Source of the DNA: Agromyces sp. Root81
GTDB lineage: Bacteria; Actinomycetota; Actinomycetes; Actinomycetales; Microbacteriaceae
Assembly: GCF_001429165.1 (NCBI RefSeq)
Contig: NZ_LMIR01000004.1
Coordinates: forward strand, 62,001-126,000
Direction of reading: 5' to 3'
Length of the DNA: 64,000 nucleotides
In this document: piece by piece, positions 1-8,812 of the stretch
Numbering within the stretch: the stretch's first letter is position 1
Layout: every line of letters starts with the position of its first letter
Translations under genes and position numbers: made by a program
Notes under the pieces: model-generated
What the model was told of the DNA's origin: nothing
The model's database searches: none
The model's input: only the letters and a program-made list of their open reading frames with translations

Positions 1-246
1 TTCTCGATGGCGCTCTCGCTCGGCCTCGCGCAGGCGGGCACGCCAGCCGAGAGCATCCAGACCACTGCGGCGGTCACCTTCGAGGCCGGCAAGGGTGTGC
101 TCGGCAGCCACCTGCTCGTCAGCGCCCGCGTGCCCGGGCTCACCGAGGAGCAGTTCGAGGCCCTCGCCGAGGACGCGAAGAAGAACTGCCCGATCTCGCA
201 GGCGCTCGCCGGCGTCCCGATCACGATCGAAGCCGAACTCGCCTGA
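1..246 (+). CDS. osmC: OsmC family peroxiredoxin, C-terminal part
   Basis: The reading frame is open from the first base, so the gene begins before the window; 81 C-terminal residues are present, a little over half of a normal OsmC (about 140). The segment with ITTEA-like strand (IQTTAAVTF), the VPGLTEEQF helix and the second redox cysteine in KNCPISQAL matches OsmC closely. The family reduces organic hydroperoxides in the cytosol with a two-cysteine mechanism; the first cysteine lies outside the window. The next gene starts 3 nt after the stop, so the two are probably co-transcribed. Confidence 0.85.
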   Translation, partial: FSMALSLGLAQAGTPAESIQTTAAVTFEAGKGVLGSHLLVSARVPGLTEEQFEALAEDAKKNCPISQALAGVPITIEAELA

Positions 247-249
247 TCC

Positions 250-1155
250 ATGCGGGTACTCGTCGCCGGCGCATCCGGTTTCATCGGCACCGCGCTCGTC
301 TCCGCACTGACCGCCGATGGGCACGAGGTCGTCCGCCTCGTGCGACGTCGCGCCCAGGGCGCCGATGAAGCGGCGTGGTCGCCGGCGGCGGGCATCATCG
401 ACTTCACCGTCATGGACCGCGTCGACGCGGTCGTGAACCTCTCGGGGGCCTCGCTCGCGCGCCTGCCCTGGACGAGGTCGTATCGCGTCGAGATCCTCGA
501 GTCGCGCATCACGGCGACCCGCACGCTCGCCGATGCGATGCGCAAGGCGCGGCAACCGCCCGCGGTCTTCCTCAGCGCCTCGGCCGTCGGGTACTACGGC
601 GATCGCCCCGGCGAGCTGCTCACCGAGTACTCGAGCGCCGGCACCGGCTTCCTCGCCGAGGTCGTCGGGCGGTGGGAGGCCGCTGCGCACCTCGCCCCCG
701 AGGAGACCCGCACCGTCGTCTTCCGTTCCGGCGTCGTGATCGGGCACGGCGGCGCCATGAAGCGTGTCGGCACGCTCACTCGGCTCGGCGTCTCGGGCCG
801 TCTCGGCACCGGCGGCCAGCACTGGCCGTGGATCGCGCTCGACGACGAGGTGGGCGCGCTCATGCACCTGCTCGGCTCTTCAGTCTCGGGTCCGGTCAAC
901 GTGGTCGGTCCGACACCGGCGACGGCCGATCGGGTGATGAACGCGATGGCCGAGCGGATGCATCGCCCCTACGCCCTCGGAGTGACCGAGCGCATGCTCG
1001 GGGTCGCCCTCGGTCGCGCCGCCGACGACCTCCTGCTCGCGAGCCAGAAGGTGCGGCCGCAGCGGCTGATCGACGACGGCTACCGGTTCCGCCACGCCAC
1101 GGTCGAGTCGGCGCTCGACGCGATGCTCAGCGCACCGCACACCACGGCCCGATAG
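250..1155 (+). CDS. TIGR01777-type NAD(P)-dependent epimerase (SDR39U1-like)
   Basis: 301 residues. The N terminus MRVLVAGASGFIGTALV is a Rossmann dinucleotide-binding loop (GxSGFIG), followed by VVNLSGASL, the SAVGYYG segment and a C-terminal part resembling DUF1731 (RMLGVALG, QKVRPQRLIDDGYRF). This is the TIGR01777/SulA-like branch of extended short-chain dehydrogenases. Substrate is unknown for nearly all members. It follows osmC by 3 nt, so an operon is likely. Length is normal for the family. Confidence 0.88.
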   Translation: MRVLVAGASGFIGTALVSALTADGHEVVRLVRRRAQGADEAAWSPAAGIIDFTVMDRVDAVVNLSGASLARLPWTRSYRVEILESRITATRTLADAMRKARQPPAVFLSASAVGYYGDRPGELLTEYSSAGTGFLAEVVGRWEAAAHLAPEETRTVVFRSGVVIGHGGAMKRVGTLTRLGVSGRLGTGGQHWPWIALDDEVGALMHLLGSSVSGPVNVVGPTPATADRVMNAMAERMHRPYALGVTERMLGVALGRAADDLLLASQKVRPQRLIDDGYRFRHATVESALDAMLSAPHTTAR

Positions 1156-1169
1156 AGCCGCTCGCGACG

Positions 1170-1610
1170 TCAGCGCTCGGCTCGGGAGAGCTCGATCGCA
1201 TGACGCACCGACTGGCGGGCGCTCTTGCGGTCGCCCGCGGCGTCGTAGGCGAGTCCGAGACGGAGCGCCGCCTGCCACGACTCGGGAGCCTCGGCCGCGG
1301 CAGCGCGGAAACCGTCGAGCGCCGCGCCGGCAGCGGCGCGCTCGGGGCGTCCGCTCGGCAGGAGCGGCAGCTCGAGGTCGAGCCCGCCCTCGGCGTCGAG
1401 CCGCTTCACGAGTTCGTGCGAATGGATGCCGAAGCTGAGCTCGCGCCACAGCGCCCACAGCGCGATGAGCGGCAGCACGAGCAGGGCGACGCCCATGGCG
1501 ATCGCGACCGGCTCGCCCGTGGCCATGAACTGGACCGCGCGCCAGCCCACGAGCGCGAGGTAGAGCACGAGGAGCGCGGCCATGATGAGCGCGCCGATCT
1601 TGGTGGTCAT
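1170..1610 (-). CDS. Small membrane protein with TPR-like C-terminal helices
   Basis: 146 residues. Two hydrophobic helices lie at about residues 5-25 and 33-55, then a soluble C-terminal part (ESWQAALRLGLAYDAAGDRKSARQSVRHAIEL) that reads like one tetratricopeptide repeat. The ATG overlaps the dapB stop codon (ATGA), which fixes the start and shows translational coupling to dapB. Function is unknown. A scaffold role at the membrane is only a guess from the TPR-like segment. Confidence 0.72.
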   Translation of the reverse strand: MTTKIGALIMAALLVLYLALVGWRAVQFMATGEPVAIAMGVALLVLPLIALWALWRELSFGIHSHELVKRLDAEGGLDLELPLLPSGRPERAAAGAALDGFRAAAAEAPESWQAALRLGLAYDAAGDRKSARQSVRHAIELSRAER

Positions 1611-2359
1611 CGGCTCGTGCCGGGCAGTCCGAGGTCGAGCAGCTTGTCGAGGCCGACGGTCACGCCAGATGCCCCGGGGGCGCTGCGGAGCGCGAGCAGG
1701 ATGCCGGTCTCGTACGAGCTCGGCGAGAGCGTGGAGTGCGTGATCGTGAGGGTCTCGCCGTCGCCGCCGAACACGACGCGCTGCTCGGCCGCGACCCCGG
1801 CGAGGCGCAGGCTGTGCACCGGCACACCGCTCACGAGCTGGCCGCGAGCGCGCTGGTCGGCGTGCGGCGCGGCGACCGGGCCGCGGGCCGCGCGGGCGTC
1901 GCCGATGAGCTCCGCCGTGCGCACTGCCGTGCCCGAGGGCGAGTCGACCTTGCCGGCGTGGTGGGCCTCGACGATCTCGATCGAGTCGAAGTACGGTGCC
2001 GCGAGCGTCGCGAAGGCGGTGCCGAGCACGCTGCCGATGGAGAAGTTGGGGATGAACAGCACGGCACCCGCGTCGGCGTGGCCGCGCACGAAGGCGGAGA
2101 TCTCGGCGATGCGGTCGCTCGACCATCCGGAGGTGCCGACGACGATCGGGATGCCCGCGCCTGCGGCGAACTCGACGATCTCGGCGCTCGCACCGGGGTG
2201 CGTGACATCGAACGCCACGTCGGCGCCGAGCATGAGGTCGAGGCTCGAACGCGAGTCGAGTGCGGCGTGGAGTTCGAGGTCGTCGGCCTCCTCGATCAGT
2301 CGAACCGCCAGCTGCCCCATCTTGCCGGTGGCTCCCGCCACGGCGACCCGTATCGTCAC
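1607..2359 (-). CDS. dapB: 4-hydroxy-tetrahydrodipicolinate reductase
   Basis: 250 residues, the usual actinobacterial length. It reduces the dihydrodipicolinate precursor to tetrahydrodipicolinate in lysine and diaminopimelate synthesis. Visible motifs are the nucleotide loop VAGATGKMG near the N terminus, VGTSGW, the catalytic EAHHAGKVDSPSGTA block (His-His and Lys) and the C-terminal domain ending GLDKLLDLGLPG. The start is a GTG; a TAGGGT hexamer at 2366-2371 lies 6 nt upstream with no ribosome binding site, so the mRNA is probably leaderless. In many actinobacteria dapB follows pnp and the M16 peptidase gene; here they lie far upstream on the same strand. Confidence 0.95.
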   Translation of the reverse strand: MTIRVAVAGATGKMGQLAVRLIEEADDLELHAALDSRSSLDLMLGADVAFDVTHPGASAEIVEFAAGAGIPIVVGTSGWSSDRIAEISAFVRGHADAGAVLFIPNFSIGSVLGTAFATLAAPYFDSIEIVEAHHAGKVDSPSGTAVRTAELIGDARAARGPVAAPHADQRARGQLVSGVPVHSLRLAGVAAEQRVVFGGDGETLTITHSTLSPSSYETGILLALRSAPGASGVTVGLDKLLDLGLPGTSR

Positions 2360-2453
2360 GGTTTCACCCTAGCAAGCGGCGGCCGGGCGACGGCCGCCGG
2401 AAAGCGACGGCGGAACGAGGCATCCGCTGCCCTTCGCGCCATAGTGTGGGGGC

Positions 2454-2936
2454 ATGCTGCGTTACCGAGACGCCAACGTGACCGATGCCGACGCGCACGC
2501 GCTGCTCGGCGACTACTTCGCCGAGCGTGCCCTGGGGTTTCCGGCCGAGCAGGGCGAGTACCGTCCGACGTGGCCCGATGCAGCCCAGTTCACGCCGCCG
2601 GCCGGCGTCTTCCTCCTCGCCGTCGACGACACGGGCACGGCGGTCGGATGCGGCGGGGTGCGACGAATCGAGCGCCGACCCGAGACCCTCGAGGTGCGCT
2701 TCGAGGTCAAGCACCTCTGGCTCGCGCCCGCGGCGCGCGGCGGCGGCGAAGGGCGTCGCCTGCTCGCCGAGCTCGAGCGCCGGGCGATCGAGTACGGCGC
2801 GCAGGAACTCGTGCTCGACACGAACGCGAGCCTCGAGGCCGCAGGCGGACTCTACCGCTCGAGCGGGTACGTCGACATCGAGCCGTACAACGCGAACCCG
2901 AACGCGACGAACTGGTACGGCAAGCGCGCCGACTGA
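2454..2936 (+). CDS. GNAT family N-acetyltransferase
   Basis: 160 residues. The acetyl-CoA binding segment appears as KHLWLAPAARGGGEGRRLLAELE (R/QxxGxG/A form), after the beta-strand VFLLAVDDTGTAVGCGGVRR, and the C-terminal YRSSGYVDIEPYN is typical of small GNAT enzymes. The substrate cannot be told from sequence. TAGTGT at 2442-2447 ends 6 nt before the ATG with no ribosome binding site, pointing to a leaderless transcript. Divergent from dapB. Confidence 0.85.
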   Translation: MLRYRDANVTDADAHALLGDYFAERALGFPAEQGEYRPTWPDAAQFTPPAGVFLLAVDDTGTAVGCGGVRRIERRPETLEVRFEVKHLWLAPAARGGGEGRRLLAELERRAIEYGAQELVLDTNASLEAAGGLYRSSGYVDIEPYNANPNATNWYGKRAD

Positions 2937-2967
2937 CGCGGGTCGCAGCGCAGGGCTGCGGGAGCGC

Positions 2968-3570
2968 TCAGATCGAGTACGGCTCGGGCAGCCCGGTGCG
3001 CAGCTCGGGCGGCAGGTGCGCGATGTCGTTGTGCGCCACGAGGCTCCACGGGCGCCCGGGCTTCTGGGTGAGCACGGTGAGCGCGCAGTTCGCCTGGTTC
3101 AGCGAGACCCAGCGCCAGTCGGGCGCGCCGAGCACCTCGCGCACGAACCAGGCGATCACGAAGTTGTGCGTGATGAGCAGCTCGTGCCGGTCCTCACGGT
3201 GCGAGCGGAGGAACTCGGCGGCCGCATCGGCCATCTGGGCGCTCCCGGCCTCGATCTCGGCCTCGGTCACCGAACCGAAGAAGGCGTCGTACGCCTTCGG
3301 CGTCTCGGGCGCCGGCCCCGACGGGATGCAGTCGAACAGGAGCGGCGAGGGCTCGGGGTTCAGCGCAGGCATCTTCGCCGCGATGATCTCCGCCGTCTCA
3401 GCGGCCCGCTGCAGCGGCGAGTGCCACGCGTTGTCGAACGGCACCCCGCCGAGACGTTCGGCGAGGAGCTCGGCCTGGCGGCGCCCACGAGGTGACAACG
3501 GTCCGTCGGGCAGGCCGTGCTCGGCGTCGAGCTGCTCGCCGTGCCGGACGAGGTAGAGATGGTTGGCCAC
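2968..3570 (-). CDS. Histidine phosphatase family protein (phosphoglycerate mutase-like)
   Basis: 200 residues. The N-terminal LYLVRHGEQ carries the catalytic RHG signature; SPRGRRQAELLAERL, WHSPLQRAAETAEII and LLITHNFVIAWF give the remaining conserved Arg and second His. Such enzymes hydrolyse phosphomonoesters through a phosphohistidine. The specific substrate is not evident. The start is GTG, preceded at about 9 nt by GAGGAA. It lies 37 nt downstream of the M16 peptidase gene on the same strand and may share its transcript. Confidence 0.87.
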   Translation of the reverse strand: MANHLYLVRHGEQLDAEHGLPDGPLSPRGRRQAELLAERLGGVPFDNAWHSPLQRAAETAEIIAAKMPALNPEPSPLLFDCIPSGPAPETPKAYDAFFGSVTEAEIEAGSAQMADAAAEFLRSHREDRHELLITHNFVIAWFVREVLGAPDWRWVSLNQANCALTVLTQKPGRPWSLVAHNDIAHLPPELRTGLPEPYSI

Positions 3571-3607
3571 GGATATCGATTCCTCTGGTGCGGGTCGGGT
3601 GCCGCGG

Positions 3608-4993
3608 TCAGGCGACGTCGGAGCTCGGGGCGACCGCTTCGGTCGCGCCCGTGAGGGCTGCCTCGTCGATCGCGCCGACGGCGACGAGCGAGAAGGCGCG
3701 TGAGGCGAGGTCGCCGGCGAGCTGCTGCACGTCGTCGGCGGTGACGAGTGCGATGCGCCGCAGGGCCTCGTCGAGGTCGACGAACTCGCCGAGGGTCAGC
3801 TCGGCCCGGCCGAGCCGCGACATCCGCGTGTCGGAGTCCTCGAGGGCGAGCGCCGATGCGCCCGCGAGCTGGCCGGAGGCCCGGCGCAGTTCGTCGGCCG
3901 TCACGCCGTCGGCGGCGAGACGCTCGAGCTCTTCGCGCATGAGTGCGGCGACGGTGCCCGCCTTCGACGGGGCGCAGCCCGCGTACATGCCGAAGAGGCC
4001 GGCATCGGAGTAGCCGGGCGCGAAGGAGTAGACCGAGTAGGCGAGCCCGCGACGCTCGCGCACCTGCTGGAAGAGTCGCGACGACATGCCGGAACCGAAG
4101 ATCGCGTTCAGCACGCTCATCGTGGGCCGGCGTTCGTCGGTCGCGACGAGTCCGGGAACGCCGAGGAGCAGGTTCACCTGCTCCGTCGGTCGGGAGACGA
4201 CCGTGATCTCGGGGCCCACCGCGAGCGCGGCGGGCGCGACGGAACGCCGTTCGACGGGCTGCCCGGCGGCCGACGGGTCCCACCCGGCTGCCGCCAGCGC
4301 ACGGTCGAGTTCGGCCAGCAGCTGGTCGTGCTCGACGGCGCCCGCGACCGTGACGACGAGGTCTTGCGGGCGGTAGTTCGCCCGGTAGTGCTCCCACACG
4401 CCATCGCGGGTGGCGCTGCGGATGGTCTCGGGATTGCCGCCGATCGGGCGACCGAGCGGGTGGGCGCCGAGCACCGCTTCGAAGAATCGTTCGTTGGCGA
4501 CGTCGCCCGGGTCGTCGCCCGCCATCGAGAGCTCCTCGAGGATCACGCCGCGCTCGCTCTCGAACTCCTTCGGGTCGAGCAGCGAGGAGGTGAACATGTC
4601 GGCGAGCACCTCGACCGCCATCGGAAGGTCGCGGTCCTGCACCTTCGCGTAGTAGCAGGTGTACTCCTTCGCGGTGAGCGCGTTGTGCTCGCCGCCGACG
4701 GCATCGAAGGAGATCGCGATGTCGAGGGCCGAGCGCGCGGCCGTGCCCTTGAAGAGGAGATGCTCGAGGAAGTGCGTCGATCCGTACGTCGCGGGGTGCG
4801 CGGCATCCGCTCGCTGCTCGTCGCGCGAACCGACCGCGACCCAGAAGCCGATGGTCGCGCTGCGACTGCCCGGCACCTGCTCGCTGAGCACTCGCACGCC
4901 CGATGGGAGCACGCTGCGCCGAACTCGCGCGTCGCCTGCTGCGGTGAAGGAGAGCTCGGCCTGGCCGAGTGGGAGGTCGACAGCGCCGTTCAT
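3608..4993 (-). CDS. M16 family zinc metallopeptidase
   Basis: 461 residues, typical of the single-chain bacterial processing-peptidase-like M16B group. The inverted zinc motif HxxEH is HFLEH at residues 74-78, and the downstream EERGVILEELSM segment supplies the distal Glu. The second half keeps the inactive-domain fold (RRGLAYSVYSF). Such proteins degrade peptides or small proteins in the cytosol. TAGGCT at 5001-5006 lies 7 nt before the ATG and there is no ribosome binding site. In other actinobacteria this gene directly follows pnp; here pnp is 24.6 kb upstream. Confidence 0.92.
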   Translation of the reverse strand: MNGAVDLPLGQAELSFTAAGDARVRRSVLPSGVRVLSEQVPGSRSATIGFWVAVGSRDEQRADAAHPATYGSTHFLEHLLFKGTAARSALDIAISFDAVGGEHNALTAKEYTCYYAKVQDRDLPMAVEVLADMFTSSLLDPKEFESERGVILEELSMAGDDPGDVANERFFEAVLGAHPLGRPIGGNPETIRSATRDGVWEHYRANYRPQDLVVTVAGAVEHDQLLAELDRALAAAGWDPSAAGQPVERRSVAPAALAVGPEITVVSRPTEQVNLLLGVPGLVATDERRPTMSVLNAIFGSGMSSRLFQQVRERRGLAYSVYSFAPGYSDAGLFGMYAGCAPSKAGTVAALMREELERLAADGVTADELRRASGQLAGASALALEDSDTRMSRLGRAELTLGEFVDLDEALRRIALVTADDVQQLAGDLASRAFSLVAVGAIDEAALTGATEAVAPSSDVA

Positions 4994-5074
4994 CCCGATC
5001 AGCCTATGCCACGCGCGTCGGGAGCGCTCGGGTTGCGAGCGCCTGGTCGACGACCGCCTCGGTCGCCGCGCTGC

Positions 5075-6151
5075 TCAGTCGGACGCGCGGTCGAGTTCGA
5101 CGATCTCCGAGCGCTGCAGTTCGACGGATGCCGCGGCCATCAGCGCCTCGACCTGATCGGGTCGGCTCGCACTCACGACGGGCGCCACGACGGTGGGCTT
5201 CGCCAGCAGCCAGGCGAGGGCGATCGTCGCCGGCTGCACACCGTGGGCGAAGGCGATCTCGTCGACGGCGGCGAGCACGCGGTGACCGCGCCGACCGAGG
5301 TAGCGCGCCTGGCGCTCGCCCCTGGCGTCGTGACGCACATCGGCGCGGCGGCGCACCTGGCCGCCGAGGAATCCGCTCGCGAGGCCGAAGTAGGGCAGCA
5401 CGGCGAGCCCCTGGGCGTGTGCCACAAGCTCGGGCGCCCCCTCGAAGGGCCGGCGCTCAAGCAGGTTGTACTTCGTCGTGAGCGCCTGGAACCGGGGCAG
5501 GCCGTTGGCGGCGAGCACACGCGCCTCGATGAGTCGCTCCGGCGAGAAGTCCGCTGCGCCGATCGCGCCGACCTTGCCTGCGGCGATCAGGGCGTCGACC
5601 GCGCCGAGGCTCTCTTCGAGCGGCACTGCGGCGTCGTCGCCGTGGAAGTAGAGCAGGTCGATGCGCTCGATGCCGAGTCGCAGCAGGGAGTCGTCGACGG
5701 CTGCCGCGATGTCGGCCGGCGACAGCCCGCGGTGGTCGGGGTGATGGCCGACCTTCGTCGCGATCGCCATGCGGTCACGGGTGCCGCGCGAGTCCATCCA
5801 CTTGCCGATGATCGACTCGCTGCGACCCGCAGCGTAGCTGTCGGCGGTGTCGACGAGCGAACCGCCGATGCCTGCGAACCGGTCGAGCACGTCGAAGGCC
5901 TGCTCGGTGCTGAGCGTCCAGCCGAAGGTGCTGCCGCCGAGCGCGAGGGGGTGCACCTCGATGCCGGTGTCGCCGATCGGAACCCGGCGCGGAACGTTGA
6001 TGGGGCCGGAGAGCAGGTTCGAGGCGAGGACCTCGACGTGCAGTCCGTCGAACGTGTCGACCTGATCGTCGTGCGCCGGCGCATCCGCCAGCACGAGGGC
6101 TGCTCCTGCACCGTTCGATTCGTGCGCCCGATAGACGTGTCGTCGTGCCAC
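5075..6151 (-). CDS. Aldo/keto reductase family protein
   Basis: 358 residues as drawn. The AKR barrel begins near residue 52 (VPIGDTGIEVHPLALGGSTFGW); catalytic Asp and Tyr lie in DTADSYAAGRSE, Lys in ATKVGH and His in LLYFHGDD. NADPH-dependent reduction of a carbonyl is expected; substrate unknown. The first 50 residues (MARRHVYRAHESNG onward) are unlike the family, so the true start may be a later GTG. The gene stands alone between the M16 peptidase gene and the leucine-type operon. Confidence 0.82.
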   Translation of the reverse strand: MARRHVYRAHESNGAGAALVLADAPAHDDQVDTFDGLHVEVLASNLLSGPINVPRRVPIGDTGIEVHPLALGGSTFGWTLSTEQAFDVLDRFAGIGGSLVDTADSYAAGRSESIIGKWMDSRGTRDRMAIATKVGHHPDHRGLSPADIAAAVDDSLLRLGIERIDLLYFHGDDAAVPLEESLGAVDALIAAGKVGAIGAADFSPERLIEARVLAANGLPRFQALTTKYNLLERRPFEGAPELVAHAQGLAVLPYFGLASGFLGGQVRRRADVRHDARGERQARYLGRRGHRVLAAVDEIAFAHGVQPATIALAWLLAKPTVVAPVVSASRPDQVEALMAAASVELQRSEIVELDRASD

Positions 6152-6253
6152 GTTCCCCTCCTCCCCAGGATTGACTCCGACACTACGTCTCGTTCGACGC
6201 TCGGCGTGCGCGATCCGCGGAACAGCAGGTGAACCGTTATCGAATCGTTTTGC

Positions 6254-7069
6254 TCACTCGCCCGCTCGACGAACGAGCGAGACAGCCTGTCGGAGCACCG
6301 GAGCATCGACCATTCCGCCCCGGAAGGCGAAGACTCCGCCGTGCTGTTCGGCCGCCTCGAGCACGGCGCGAGCCCACTCCAACTGCTCCGAATCGGGCCG
6401 GTACGCCTCGCGCACGACCTCGATCTGCCCGGGGTGGACGCACGCCGTCGCCGCGAAACCGACGGCCACCGCGTCCTCCGCTTCGGCCCGCAGCCCCTCG
6501 AGGTCGCCGATCTCGAGGTGCACGGTGTCGATGGCGGCGATGTCGTGCGCCCCCGCCGCGAGGCACACCTGGGACCTGGCGTGCCTCGCGACGTCGCGGT
6601 ATCGGCCGTCGGGGAAGCGGCTCGACGAGCCGCCGAGCGATGCTACGAGGTCCTCGGCCCCCCACATGAGCGCCGAGACGTTCGGCAGCGCGGCGACCTC
6701 GTGCGCCGCGAGCACCCCTCGGGCGGTCTCGCAGAGCGCGATGACCTCGAACTCGGCGAGGTCGACGAGGTCGGCGGTGCCCTCGCACTTGGCGAGCATG
6801 ACGGTGCGGTAGTCGGTCTCGACGAGCGCCGCGAGATCATCGGCGAACTCGGGACTCGCGGCGGGGTTGACCCGCACGATGACCCGCTCCGGGTCGAGCG
6901 GCGTGCCGAGGATCGCGAGGCGCGCCGCGTGCTTGGCGTCGGGGCCGACCGCGTCCTCGAGATCGAGGATCACGGCGTCGGCACGGTCGAGGGCCTTCCC
7001 GAAGCGGTCGGGCCGGTCGGCCGGGCAGAAGAGCAGGGCCGGGCCGAAGCGGAAGGTCGGATGCGTCAT
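6254..7069 (-). CDS. HpcH/HpaI (CitE-like) CoA ester lyase, probable HMG-CoA lyase
   Basis: 271 residues. [19 protein letters not shown] and the acidic metal site [14 protein letters not shown] identify the HpcH/HpaI aldolase/citrate-lyase-beta fold; [12 protein letters not shown] is the second conserved acidic segment. It is the last gene of the carboxylase alpha/acyl-CoA dehydrogenase/MaoC operon; its ATG overlaps the MaoC stop. The same gene order occurs in Mycobacterium tuberculosis (Rv2498c to Rv2502c), where, as I recall, the CitE-like protein cleaves (R)-HMG-CoA in leucine breakdown. I infer the same role here; citramalyl- or malyl-CoA lyase activity is the alternative. Confidence 0.85.
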   Translation of the reverse strand: MTHPTFRFGPALLFCPADRPDRFGKALDRADAVILDLEDAVGPDAKHAARLAILGTPLDPERVIVRVNPAASPEFADDLAALVETDYRTVMLAKCEGTADLVDLAEFEVIALCETARGVLAAHEVAALPNVSALMWGAEDLVASLGGSSSRFPDGRYRDVARHARSQVCLAAGAHDIAAIDTVHLEIGDLEGLRAEAEDAVAVGFAATACVHPGQIEVVREAYRPDSEQLEWARAVLEAAEQHGGVFAFRGGMVDAPVLRQAVSLVRRAGE

Positions 7070-7623
7070 CCGTTCGCCCCCTCATCGTTCCGGGCCGCCG
7101 CCGAGCCGGCAGCCGGCAGCCGCTCCCCCGCCTCGCGGAGCCAGACGAGCATCGTGCGCGATGCGGTCGCGACGACCTCACCGTGCTGATTGCGAGCCGT
7201 GTGGGCCAGCACCACGACCCCCTGGCCCGGGCGCGAGGCCGACTCGCGCTTGGACTCGACGACGCTCTCGCCGTAGAGCGTGTCGCCGACGAACACCGGG
7301 TGCGGGAACGCGACCGCGCCGAACCCGAGGTTCGCGACGAGCGTGCCCTGCGTGAGCTGGCCGACCGACTGGCCGACGAGCGTCGAGAGGGTGAACAGCG
7401 AGTTGACGAGTCGCTGGCCGAACGGCTGCTCCGCCGACCACGCCGCGTCGAGGTGCAACGGCTGCGGGTTCATCGTGAGCGTCGTGAACAGCACGTTGTC
7501 GGCCTCGGTGACCGTGCGACCCGGCCGGTGCAGGTAGCGCACCCCCTGCTCGAACTCCTCGAACCAGAGTCCGCGCTGCACGACGTCGCGGAGCGGCGCC
7601 GTCTCACTCGAAGCATCCGTCAT
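7066..7623 (-). CDS. MaoC family dehydratase, probable methylglutaconyl-CoA hydratase
   Basis: 185 residues, a single hot-dog domain: [27 protein letters not shown] contains the MaoC catalytic Asp/His pair region, followed by [20 protein letters not shown] and [11 protein letters not shown]-specific enoyl-CoA hydratases have this fold. In the operon it sits between the acyl-CoA dehydrogenase and the CoA lyase, as expected for hydration of 3-methylglutaconyl-CoA in leucine catabolism. The ATG at 7623 was chosen because [10 protein letters not shown] is followed at once by conserved sequence; longer upstream frame is arginine/serine-rich and non-coding in look. A ribosome binding site (AGGA) precedes it. 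Confidence 0.87.
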   Translation of the reverse strand: MTDASSETAPLRDVVQRGLWFEEFEQGVRYLHRPGRTVTEADNVLFTTLTMNPQPLHLDAAWSAEQPFGQRLVNSLFTLSTLVGQSVGQLTQGTLVANLGFGAVAFPHPVFVGDTLYGESVVESKRESASRPGQGVVVLAHTARNQHGEVVATASRTMLVWLREAGERLPAAGSAAARNDEGANG

Positions 7624-7633
7624 GGCGGTCCTC

Positions 7634-8812
7634 CTAGCCGATGCCCAGCTCGCGTGCGATGACCATGAGCTGCACTTCGTTCGTGCCCTCGCCGATCTCG
7701 AGGATCTTCGAGTCACGGTAGTGCCTCGCCACGAGCGACTCGTTCATGAAGCCCATGCCGCCGAAGATCTGGGTGGCGTCGCGCGAGTTCAGCATGGCGG
7801 CGTCGCTCGAGACGAGCTTGGCCATCGCGGCCTCCTTCTTGAACGGAAGGCCGGCGTCGACCCGCCGAGCCGCGTCGTGCCAGGCGAGGCGCGCGGTGTA
7901 GACCCGGGCCTGCATCTGGGCGATCGTGAAGGCGATGTACTGGTGCGACGCGATCGGCACGCCGAAGACGTTGCGGGTCTTCGCGTAGGCGAGCGCCTCG
8001 TCGAGGCAGCCCTGCGCGACGCCGGTCGCGAGCGCGGCGATGGCGATGCGGCCCTCGTCGAGCGTGCGCAGGAAGTTGGCGAAGCCGCGGCCGCGTTCGC
8101 CGAGCAGGTTCGCGGCGGGCACGCGCACGTCGTCGAAGGTGAGCGGATGCGTGTCGGAGGCGCGCCAGCCCGACTTGTCGTAGCCGGGGTCGACCGTGAA
8201 GCCGGGCGTGCCGTTCGGCACGATGATCGTCGAGAGCTCCTTGGAGACCGAGCCGTCGGGGCGGGTGCGCTCGCCCGTCACCGCGGTGACCGTCACGAAC
8301 CTCGTGATCGGCGTGCCCGAGTTGGTGATGAACTGCTTGGAGCCGTTGACGACCCACTCGTCGCCGTCGAGCACCGCGGTCGTGCGGGTGGCGCCGGCGT
8401 CGGACCCGGCCTCTGACTCGGTCAAGCCGAACCCGGCGAGTGCGCGGCCGGCGACGAGGTCGGGCAGGAGTTCGGCCTTCTGCTCGTCGGTGCCGTGGCG
8501 GAAGACGGGCATGGCACCGAGGCCCACCGCGGCCTCGAGGGTGATCGCGATCGACTGGTCGACGCGGGCGAGTGCCTCGATCGCGAGGCACAGCGCCATG
8601 TAGTCGCCGCCCTGGCCGCCGACTTCCTCGGGGAAGGGCAGGCCGAAGAGCCCGAGCTCGCCCATCTGCGCGACGACGTCCATCGAGAGCGTGTGGGTGC
8701 GGTCGGCCTCGTACGACTGCGGGGCGACGACGGTGTCGGCGAACTCGCAGACCATGTCGTACAGCTGCTGTTCCTCGGCGCTCAGCTCGGTGCTCACGGT
8801 CGTGCTCCTCAT
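7634..8812 (-). CDS. Acyl-CoA dehydrogenase, probably isovaleryl-CoA dehydrogenase
   Basis: 392 residues, full length. FAD/substrate segments are visible in order: [28 protein letters not shown], the [15 protein letters not shown] helix, [10 protein letters not shown], then [11 protein letters not shown] and the C-terminal catalytic-base region [18 protein letters not shown]. It oxidises a short branched acyl-CoA with electrons going to ETF. The ATG overlaps the stop of the carboxylase alpha gene (ATGA); MaoC follows after 10 nt. Isovaleryl-CoA is the likely substrate because the operon also codes for the next three leucine steps; isobutyryl- or 2-methylbutyryl-CoA cannot be excluded. Confidence 0.92.
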   Translation of the reverse strand: MRSTTVSTELSAEEQQLYDMVCEFADTVVAPQSYEADRTHTLSMDVVAQMGELGLFGLPFPEEVGGQGGDYMALCLAIEALARVDQSIAITLEAAVGLGAMPVFRHGTDEQKAELLPDLVAGRALAGFGLTESEAGSDAGATRTTAVLDGDEWVVNGSKQFITNSGTPITRFVTVTAVTGERTRPDGSVSKELSTIIVPNGTPGFTVDPGYDKSGWRASDTHPLTFDDVRVPAANLLGERGRGFANFLRTLDEGRIAIAALATGVAQGCLDEALAYAKTRNVFGVPIASHQYIAFTIAQMQARVYTARLAWHDAARRVDAGLPFKKEAAMAKLVSSDAAMLNSRDATQIFGGMGFMNESLVARHYRDSKILEIGEGTNEVQLMVIARELGIG